From NCBI GenBank assembly GCA_946480595.1, contig CAMLKC010000035.1, positions 1 through 9,985 on the forward strand: a DNA stretch of 9,985 nucleotides, in the 5' to 3' direction. The position numbers and the translations under genes are program-made. Under the pieces are notes generated by a model. That model ran no database searches. It was not told the DNA's origin and worked only from the letters and a program-made list of their open reading frames with translations. This stretch comes from an uncultured Candidatus Saccharibacteria bacterium. GTDB lineage: Bacteria; Patescibacteria; Saccharimonadia; Saccharimonadales; CAMLKC01. Numbering within the stretch: position 1 is the first letter of the stretch; every line of letters begins with the position of its first letter. Below, in pieces: positions 6,140 to 9,985 of this stretch.

Positions 6140-7039
6140 TTAGGGCAAGTGGTTTCCGCCAGTCACGCCGATGACCTCAGCCGTAATATAGCTTGACTCC
6201 TGCGACGCTAAAAATACATACGTTGGCGCCAGTTCGGCTGGTTGCCCCGGCCGCCCTATTGGCGTATTAGTGCCGAACTTTACCAGTTTTTCCTGCGGCT
6301 GCCCATGGCTTGGTTGAAGTGGCGTCCAAACCGGACCGGGCGCCACTGCGTTCACCCGAATGCCTTTTTTAATAACCATTTTGGCAAGCGATTTTGTAAA
6401 GGCCGTAATAGCCCCCTTTGTCGATGCGTAATCAAGCAGGCCAGGGGAGGGCTGATACGATTGAATGGACGTCGTATTGATGATACTTCCCCCGGCGGGC
6501 ATGTCTTTTAGCACCGCCTTGGTGATCCAAAACATCGCAAACACATTGGTTTTAAATGTTCCCTCAAATTGCTCCGTGGTTAAATCTTCAACATTTTCGA
6601 CGAACCGTTGCCGGCCAGCGTTGTTGACCAAAATATCAATCGGCCCCAATTCCTCCACCGCCTGCTTCACCATTTCCTGGCAAAATGATTCGTCGGTTAT
6701 GTCGCCCGGAATCGCTACGGCTTTCCTGCCCGCTTCTTCGATCGCCTTTATCGTCACGTCGGCATCTTCTTGTTCGACTGGCAAATACGACAGCGCCACG
6801 TCGGCACCTTCACGAGCAAAAGCAATTGCTACTGCCCGCCCGATACCCGAATCGGCGCCGGTAATCAGTGCTTTCCTACCCTTTAATCTCCCTAGCCCCT
6901 CGTAACTTTCAAGGCCATGATCTGCCTGAGGTTCCAGCTTTGCATCCAGCCCTGGTTCCGGCTGTGACTGCTCGGGAATATGTAGCTCGTCGTACTGCGA
7001 ACGAGTATCTTGCATTTCATATTGATTGGAACGCGCCAT
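6140..7039 (-). CDS. SDR-family oxidoreductase, general-stress type
   Basis: The 299-residue protein is a short-chain dehydrogenase with a roughly 50-residue N-terminal extension typical of the B. subtilis YdaD / E. coli YghA group. Visible motifs are the cofactor loop TGADSGIG (60-67), NNAG (139-142), catalytic Ser191, Tyr204 and Lys208 in YASTK, and PGPVWTP (235-240). It reduces or oxidises small carbonyl/alcohol substrates with NAD(P)(H); the physiological substrate of this subgroup is not established. YdaD is a general stress protein in B. subtilis. The start is fixed by AAAGGAG 8 bases upstream. It lies 29 bases behind the coiled-coil membrane protein and probably shares its mRNA. A bidirectional terminator follows the stop. 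Confidence 0.9.
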   Translation of the reverse strand: MARSNQYEMQDTRSQYDELHIPEQSQPEPGLDAKLEPQADHGLESYEGLGRLKGRKALITGADSGIGRAVAIAFAREGADVALSYLPVEQEDADVTIKAIEEAGRKAVAIPGDITDESFCQEMVKQAVEELGPIDILVNNAGRQRFVENVEDLTTEQFEGTFKTNVFAMFWITKAVLKDMPAGGSIINTTSIQSYQPSPGLLDYASTKGAITAFTKSLAKMVIKKGIRVNAVAPGPVWTPLQPSHGQPQEKLVKFGTNTPIGRPGQPAELAPTYVFLASQESSYITAEVIGVTGGNHLP

Positions 7040-7068
7040 GCTTTGCTCCTTTCGTTATAGTTTTTGCG

Positions 7069-7716
7069 TTACTGAATAGTTGCGGACTGAACAAACTGCG
7101 AAATGTTGTCGTACACCTTATCGAGAACTGCTTGGGCGGCAGCCTGGTCAGCCTTGTTGGGATTTTTAGAAGATGCCAGCGACTCCAGACAGTAAACGTC
7201 CTGGTCAAGCGCCACCGTTTTTTTAGTCGTATCCAAAATACCCATACTGATATCCATCTGGTTAAAAAGACCGTCCGCACTTGTGCTGGTACATACCTCT
7301 TTTCGCACGGCAGCGTCCACGGTTGAAACATAACTAAGCGCCCGCTTATCGGAAATGGCAACTTTGCCATCCTGATTCCAAAGCAGTATCTGAGAATTGT
7401 CAGTAGTCAGTCCGTACGAGATCGTCTTGCCATCAGACAAAGCTTCCGTCACCTGCGGAACCGTCGGCTCTTCGTCAGCCTGGCTTTGCAGCTGGACATT
7501 CTTCTCGGAAAGCGCTTTATTCTTGGCCTGCTCACTCTTCAAACTATCTTGGACGTTCGAGTATTGTCGCCACGCGGCCGCCGTCCCATAGCCGATACCG
7601 CCGATCAGCACCAAAACAACCACTGTCATAAGGATCCGCTTTGGCCAAGGATTCTTTTTTGGCTCCGGCTGGAGCTGGTTTTGTACCGAGTGCTGCATCG
7701 CGAGTTCTTCGTTCAT
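7069..7716 (-). CDS. Membrane-anchored coiled-coil protein, unknown function
   Basis: The 215-residue protein has a cytoplasmic N-terminus with the basic KKNPWPKR before one hydrophobic helix (28-48), a Gln/Lys/Glu-rich probable coiled coil (about 52-80), and an extracytoplasmic domain (about 85-215). That domain has just two cysteines, Cys142 and Cys176, which could form a disulfide. There is no lipobox or cleavage site. I do not recognise the family; it resembles the single-pass anchored surface proteins common in Saccharibacteria. The ATG at 7716 follows TATCAT by 6 bases and has no Shine-Dalgarno. It leads the operon with the stress SDR. Confidence 0.8.
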   Translation of the reverse strand: MNEELAMQHSVQNQLQPEPKKNPWPKRILMTVVVLVLIGGIGYGTAAAWRQYSNVQDSLKSEQAKNKALSEKNVQLQSQADEEPTVPQVTEALSDGKTISYGLTTDNSQILLWNQDGKVAISDKRALSYVSTVDAAVRKEVCTSTSADGLFNQMDISMGILDTTKKTVALDQDVYCLESLASSKNPNKADQAAAQAVLDKVYDNISQFVQSATIQ

Positions 7717-7722
7717 AGTTCT

Positions 7723-7750
7723 ATGATACAGGAAAAGTATAAGCGGTAAA
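7723..7750 (-). promoter_or_regulatory. Promoter of the coiled-coil protein and SDR operon
   Basis: On the minus strand TTTACC (7750-7745) is followed after 16 bases by TATCAT (7728-7723), a 5-of-6 match to TATAAT. Only 6 bases (AGAACT) separate it from the ATG, predicting a leaderless message. Confidence 0.5.
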
Positions 7751-7835
7751 TAACTCTGTAAAATGCGGGTATAAAATAAAGAACACTCAGAAAAGAAGAA
7801 GGGCAGGGAAGTCTCGCCGCAAAAACCGACGAAAT

Positions 7836-7859
7836 AATAGGGAAGCTAGCTTCCCTATT
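7836..7859 (-). terminator. Perfect 24-bp palindrome, probable terminator
   Basis: The arms AATAGGGAAG and CTTCCCTATT flank the core CTAG, giving a perfect palindrome just after the stop of the 49-residue gene. The minus-strand tail reads ATTTC, a weak U-run, so termination is likely but not certain. The CCCTATT of the right arm is tandemly repeated (7853-7859 and 7860-7866), the second copy running into the stop codon of the gene. A protein-binding site is the alternative. Confidence 0.6.
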
Positions 7860-7861
7860 CC

Positions 7862-8011
7862 CTATTCAACTTCGACGTCGTCGGGCAGCCGGTTGTGGTG
7901 ACTCGTAATAAACGCCTGTAGTTCTTCGTTGGTTCGCGGGCGGTTCCATGTGGCCAGCCCGAATGCGTCTGTAAGTACTGCTGAACTTTCGTCAGCGGAG
8001 ACCATATTCAT
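7862..8011 (-). CDS. Small hypothetical protein, 49 residues
   Basis: An ORF of 49 codons starts at the ATG at 8011 with AGGAAG 7 bases upstream and ends in TAG at 7862. The protein starts MNMVSADESSAVLTDAF and ends RLPDDVEVE. It is acidic and soluble, with a mid-region TWNRPRTNEELQAFITSHHN that looks like a short helix. No known family is recognised. A promoter upstream and a palindrome downstream make it a complete single-gene unit, which argues that it is real. An internal ATG at 8005 is possible but is less well placed relative to the Shine-Dalgarno. Confidence 0.65.
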   Translation of the reverse strand: MNMVSADESSAVLTDAFGLATWNRPRTNEELQAFITSHHNRLPDDVEVE

Positions 8012-8050
8012 CTTTTTGCTTCCTTTTTGTTTTTATTGTTTTATGTACTT

Positions 8051-8079
8051 ATTTAAGCACAATTATCTTAAAAAAGCAA
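8051..8079 (-). promoter_or_regulatory. Promoter of the 49-residue gene
   Basis: On the minus strand TTGCTT (8079-8074), a 17-base spacer and TTAAAT (8056-8051) preceded by TGC form an extended -10 promoter. The start near 8044 gives a leader of about 33 bases with a Shine-Dalgarno. Confidence 0.45.
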
Positions 8080-8098
8080 TAGCATTATGGAGAAATAT

Positions 8099-8127
8099 TT
8101 GACTTTATTACATAATCTGTCTATAAA
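8099..8127 (+). promoter_or_regulatory. Strong sigma-70 type promoter of a tiny unit
   Basis: TTGACT (8099-8104), exactly 17 bases, then TATAAA (8122-8127, followed by T): 5 of 6 matches in each box. It points into a region with no gene longer than 28 codons before a terminator at 8280. It is divergent from the 49-residue gene's promoter. Confidence 0.65.
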
Positions 8128-8134
8128 TGAATAC

Positions 8135-8221
8135 GTGAACACTTTTCACCTCTATACTATCCGCGAACAATTGAACGTCATTTTTGGCCTCATTCTCCTC
8201 GTGGTGCCCCATAGAGGTTGA
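8135..8221 (+). CDS. Possible 28-residue hydrophobic peptide
   Basis: A GTG at 8135, 7 bases after the -10 box, opens a frame of 28 codons ending in TGA. The peptide begins VNTFHLYTIREQLN (first residue read as Met) and then runs VIFGLILLVVPHRG, a single short membrane-compatible helix. The size and hydrophobicity recall type I toxin peptides or tiny membrane regulators, but there is no homology I can name. The frame could be chance in a non-coding RNA; the leaderless spacing, seen at other genes here, is its main support. Confidence 0.35.
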   Translation: MNTFHLYTIREQLNVIFGLILLVVPHRG

Positions 8222-8250
8222 TCTCCGTTTCACACATACATAGTTACCGA

Positions 8251-8280
8251 AACCGAGCTCAGCCAAGAGCCCGGTTTTTT
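8251..8280 (+). terminator. Intrinsic terminator of the tiny unit
   Basis: AACCG-A-GCTC (8251-8260) pairs with GAGC-C-CGGTT (8267-8276) around loop AGCCAA, with one A-C mismatch, and runs into six T's (8275-8280). No plus-strand gene is upstream other than the short unit starting near 8134. Confidence 0.85.
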
Positions 8281-8305
8281 CTTTGACAATCTACACCTCG
8301 TTCTT

Positions 8306-8353
8306 CCCCGCTTTCTTACTACGGCAAGCAAGCGGGGGTGAGCGATCACCTCC
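8306..8353 (+). promoter_or_regulatory. Structured leader with two mutually exclusive hairpins
   Basis: CCCCGCTT (8306-8313) pairs perfectly with AAGCGGGG (8330-8337), with inner CTT/AAG pairing possible. GGGGGTGA (8334-8341) can instead pair with TCACCTCC (8346-8353), with one G-U pair, around a GCGA (GNRA) loop. The two stems share 8334-8337 and so compete. The leader ends about 30 bases before the ATG at 8385. A switching or attenuation role is inferred from shape only; no known riboswitch class is recognised. Confidence 0.4.
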
Positions 8354-8384
8354 ACCACCCGTTCGCCTAGACGAAGGACGTGAC

Positions 8385-8594
8385 ATGAGTAGGACAACGC
8401 TCGACGGACCCGCCAAGAAGAAGGTGCAGAGCCTCGCCGCAGCGCTGGAGGCCGACGACACGGCACTCATTCAGCAGCGCTGGGGCAAGCTTCGCCAGAT
8501 GCTCGGATCGCGGATGGACAACACCGAGATCCGACAGCTCCTCACGGACACCCAGGCGGCCAGGCTGACAAGGATGACCTCCTTCCAGGCCTGA
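8385..8594 (+). CDS. Small hypothetical protein with GC-rich codons
   Basis: A 69-residue soluble protein beginning MSRTTLDGPAKKKVQSLAAA, predicted helical and rich in Arg, Gln and Leu; no family recognised. The ATG at 8385 is preceded by GAAGGA with 6 bases of spacing; a longer TTG-initiated reading from 8283 lacks support. Codon use is alien: 59 of 69 codons end in G or C (about 86%), Lys is always AAG, Glu always GAG and Gln always CAG, whereas neighbours such as the AHSA1 gene favour AAA and GAA. A long GC-rich hairpin follows. The gene may be acquired from a high-GC organism, or may be a lineage-specific highly biased gene. Confidence 0.7.
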   Translation: MSRTTLDGPAKKKVQSLAAALEADDTALIQQRWGKLRQMLGSRMDNTEIRQLLTDTQAARLTRMTSFQA

Positions 8595-8603
8595 CTCGTG
8601 GTG

Positions 8604-8646
8604 GGGCGGGGTAGAGTACGGCATGACCTGCCGTACTCCCCCGCCC
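8604..8646 (+). terminator. Long GC-rich hairpin after the 69-residue gene
   Basis: GGGCGGGG (8604-8611) pairs with CCCCGCCC (8639-8646), and GAGTACGGCA (8614-8623) with TGCCGTACTC (8629-8638): an 18-bp stem with a 2-base TA bulge and a 5-base loop. There is no immediate T-run; TTTT appears 11 bases later. This resembles the tail-less terminators described in high-GC Actinobacteria and differs from the other terminators in this window. Confidence 0.7.
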
Positions 8647-8665
8647 ACGCAGCACCCTTTTCACT

Positions 8666-8695
8666 TTGACCAAGTAGCAGTGCTTATGCTATAAA
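8666..8695 (+). promoter_or_regulatory. Promoter of the membrane protein, ATP-cone and flavoprotein operon
   Basis: TTGACC (8666-8671), an 18-base spacer, and TGC plus TATAAA (8690-8695) form a good extended -10 promoter. The predicted start near 8702 leaves a 25-base leader in which GAGGTAGG (8703-8710) is a rather distant Shine-Dalgarno candidate, 16 bases from the ATG. Confidence 0.65.
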
Positions 8696-8726
8696 TAACC
8701 TAGAGGTAGGCCAAAAAATAAAAAGC

Positions 8727-9443
8727 ATGTTGCACTCTTTTGCCATTATCATCTTCGCCGCACTAATACACGCCAGTTTCCAGCTGAGCGTGAGTATGCT
8801 TACCCTATTAAGCGGCCACGCTATCGGCAGCAAAACGGCACACGGCCGGTTACTGAAGCTCACAAACGGCTTTTTCTTCGGCGTTGCCGTCATGACTATG
8901 CTGATTCTTTCGTTCGCCGCACTTGTTTTGCAGCATAGTTTTGGCTCCAACGTCCCTATGGTCGCTTGGGCCGTCGGATGCGGGCTGCTTTTGGGACTCG
9001 GCATCGCTGTTTGGGCATTTTACTACCGCCGCGAAGAAGGCACGAGCCTCTGGCTACCGCGCGGCATGGCCAAATACCTCAGCGAACGCACCAAAGCGAC
9101 CAAGCACACCGCCGAAGCATTCGGCTTGGGTATCAGCAGCGTCGTCGCTGAACTGATTTTTATTATGGCACCCATCCTTATCAGCGCGCTCATTCTCATT
9201 CAGCTGGAACCATTGTGGCAGCTCGCAGGTATTGCTGTTTACACGCTCGTTTCCCTGCTTTCACTCGCCATCGTTAATGGCCTTATTGGCAGCGGCCACA
9301 AGCTCAGCGGCATTCAAAGATGGCGCGAGAAGAACAAGCGGTTCCTGCAGTTTGCTGCGGGCAGCGGCCTGCTGATCCTGGGATTTTACGTGTATGTTGA
9401 CCAAGTGGTCTCAGTCACCGCTTCAGCATTTGGAGGATATTAA
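8727..9443 (+). CDS. Polytopic membrane protein, unknown function
   Basis: The 238-residue protein has about six hydrophobic segments (near 3-28, 47-70, 77-99, 132-157, 164-186 and 206-226) in two groups of three, separated by a charged loop (about 100-130, RREEGTSLW to ERTKATKHTAE). This 3+3 layout recalls LysE/DsbD/CcdA-like carriers, but no CxxC or other signature is present, so I do not assign it. The segment SSVVAELIFIMAPI (137-150) contains a Glu inside the membrane and may matter for function. It heads an operon: its TAA overlaps the ATG of the ATP-cone gene by one base (TAATG). That coupling suggests a membrane partner for the downstream redox enzyme (inference). Confidence 0.75.
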   Translation: MLHSFAIIIFAALIHASFQLSVSMLTLLSGHAIGSKTAHGRLLKLTNGFFFGVAVMTMLILSFAALVLQHSFGSNVPMVAWAVGCGLLLGLGIAVWAFYYRREEGTSLWLPRGMAKYLSERTKATKHTAEAFGLGISSVVAELIFIMAPILISALILIQLEPLWQLAGIAVYTLVSLLSLAIVNGLIGSGHKLSGIQRWREKNKRFLQFAAGSGLLILGFYVYVDQVVSVTASAFGGY

Positions 9444-9727
9444 TGAGTGAGCTAATTGATATCGTAAAGTCTGAAGGCCAGCGCCCCACCGAGTCGTATC
9501 AGCGGAATAAGCTCCATGCCAGCGTGCTCGCCGCCTGCCTCAGCGTCCGCAGTCCGGAAGGCGAAGCAGAGATGATCGCTAAAAAGGTATGTGACACCGT
9601 CGAAAGATGGCTTGGCACCAAACCCGAGGTGACAAGCGGCGATCTACGGCGAAAAGCAGGCGACGCGCTCGAGATTCATCACCCAGAAGCGGGCTTTTTA
9701 TACAAACATCACCGATTGGTTATGTAA
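9443..9727 (+). CDS. Stand-alone ATP-cone domain protein
   Basis: The 94-residue protein is essentially one ATP-cone domain, the nucleotide-sensing module of ribonucleotide reductases and NrdR. Supporting features are the N-terminal IVKSEGQRPTESYQRNKLHASVLAACLS (7-34), matching the V-x-K-R-x-G-x-x-E-x-F-x-x-x-K-L pattern loosely, and the helix AEMIAKKVCDTVERWL. It has no zinc ribbon, so it is not NrdR, and no reductase domain. GGAGG (9432-9436) sits before the ATG, which overlaps the upstream stop. The flavoprotein follows after 13 bases with a Shine-Dalgarno that uses this gene's TAA. An ATP/dATP-responsive regulatory subunit for its neighbours is plausible but inferred. Confidence 0.85.
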   Translation: MSELIDIVKSEGQRPTESYQRNKLHASVLAACLSVRSPEGEAEMIAKKVCDTVERWLGTKPEVTSGDLRRKAGDALEIHHPEAGFLYKHHRLVM

Positions 9728-9740
9728 GGAGAAACAAAAA

Positions 9741-9985
9741 ATGGCAAAAAAGATAGCATTTGATTATGACCTCATCGTCATCGGCAGCGGCGCCGGTGGC
9801 AGTGCGGCTGCAACCATCGCCGCCCGCGAAGGAAAACGGGTCGCTATTATCGAGGCCGATACCTTCGGCGGTGATTCTCCGAACTGGAGCGACGTGCCCA
9901 CCAAAGCACTCCTGCATGCTGCCCAACTATACGATGAAGCCCGTCACGGTTCGCGCTTTGGCCTGCGCTCGACTACCATGGGATA
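9741..9985 (+). CDS. Flavoprotein disulfide reductase homologue lacking redox cysteines, 3' end outside window
   Basis: The first 81 residues show an N-terminal FAD-binding Rossmann fold: YDLIVIGSGAGGSAAATIAAREGKRVAIIEAD (9-40), with GxGxxG at 15-20 and the ribose-binding Glu38. Then comes GGDSPNWSDVPTKALLHAA (43-61), which aligns with the GGxCxNxGCxPTKALL active site of dihydrolipoamide dehydrogenase and mercuric reductase. Both cysteines are replaced (Ser46 and Asp51), and the Gly between is Ser50. The downstream Pro53-Thr-Lys55 remain, so FAD binding is probably kept while disulfide chemistry is not. Start fixed by AAGGAG (9726-9731). The NAD(P) and dimerisation domains lie beyond the window. 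Substrate unknown. Confidence 0.88.
   Translation, partial: MAKKIAFDYDLIVIGSGAGGSAAATIAAREGKRVAIIEADTFGGDSPNWSDVPTKALLHAAQLYDEARHGSRFGLRSTTMG

Larger units (their letters stand above)
8134..8280 (+). ncRNA. Candidate short transcript, sRNA or tiny-peptide mRNA
   Basis: Predicted from the promoter at 8099-8127 and the terminator at 8251-8280, giving an RNA of about 145 bases. ACCTCTAT (8148-8155) can pair perfectly with ATAGAGGT (8211-8218), enclosing most of the RNA. I could not match it to 6S, tmRNA, SRP or RNase P RNA. A 28-codon ORF lies inside, so it may be an mRNA instead. Confidence 0.4.

Noticed and set aside
6465..6905. Long plus-strand frame antisense to the SDR gene
   Set aside because: The SDR gene has every family motif in the opposite strand; the antisense frame has Ser/Ala/Pro-rich shadow composition and no ribosome-binding site.
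7017..7370. Minus-strand frame overlapping the coiled-coil protein gene
   Set aside because: It lies in another frame of the same strand, inside a gene with clear membrane-anchor and coiled-coil structure, and has no start signal of its own.
7765..7800. Plus-strand TATAAAAT around 7769-7776 as a promoter
   Set aside because: No -35 partner, and no ORF or structured RNA follows before the minus-strand palindrome and gene.
8148..8218. Long-range 8-bp inverted repeat as a separate mobile-element end pair
   Set aside because: It lies inside a single short transcript with no transposase or target duplication, so RNA folding or chance is simpler.
8344..8353. Match to the 16S rRNA 3' tail as a fragment of an rRNA gene
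   Set aside because: Only ten bases match and flanking bases do not follow 16S rRNA; it is kept only as part of the leader observation.
8283..8384. N-terminal extension of the 69-residue protein from a TTG at 8283
   Set aside because: The TTG is part of a TTGACA box right after a terminator, has no Shine-Dalgarno, and the extension translates the hairpin leader into a Pro-rich stretch. The ATG at 8385 has GAAGGA at proper spacing.

Overview
The window (about half G+C) looks like a chromosomal stretch of a small-genome bacterium, most plausibly Candidatus Saccharibacteria (TM7) or another Patescibacteria lineage. This rests on short simple genes, a compact divergent thymidylate synthase, a DUF981-type membrane protein, a free-standing ATP-cone protein and several unassignable small proteins. 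No rRNA or marker gene confirms it, so the assignment is an inference. I see no transposase, integrase or CRISPR array.

Layout. 1-491 (-): 5' part of an unrecognised helical protein. 565-641 (+): tRNA with CAU anticodon, followed by a UUCG terminator. 720-1343 (+): thymidylate-synthase-like protein, convergent with and sharing stop-codon bases with a DUF981-like membrane protein (2020-1340), which lies behind an MFS transporter (3390-2095). Divergent from the transporter is an ArsR repressor (3461-3778) with an AHSA1/SRPBCC protein (3789-4292), closed by a terminator. 5773-4350 (-): two overlapping alpha/beta hydrolases. 5899-6096 (+): acidic KGG-like stress peptide, convergent with a two-gene minus-strand unit (7716-6140) of a membrane-anchored coiled-coil protein and a general-stress SDR oxidoreductase. 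8011-7862 (-): 49-residue protein. 8099-8280 (+): tiny promoter-to-terminator unit with a possible 28-residue hydrophobic peptide. 8281-8650: GC-rich island with one 69-residue protein of alien codon use, a structured leader and a long GC hairpin. 8727-9985 (+): operon of a polytopic membrane protein, an ATP-cone protein and a flavoprotein disulfide reductase whose two redox cysteines are replaced.

How parts work together. The ArsR/AHSA1 pair looks autoregulated through a 9-2-9 inverted repeat spanning the repressor's own start codon. The SDR and KGG-like peptide suggest a stress-response neighbourhood. The last operon couples a membrane protein, a nucleotide-sensing domain and a flavoprotein and is the best candidate for an undescribed system.

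Expression signals split into two kinds. Most promoter-proximal genes have a -10 box only 6 to 10 bases before the start codon and no usable Shine-Dalgarno, which predicts leaderless mRNAs. Operon-internal genes, and a few leading small genes, carry clear Shine-Dalgarno sequences.
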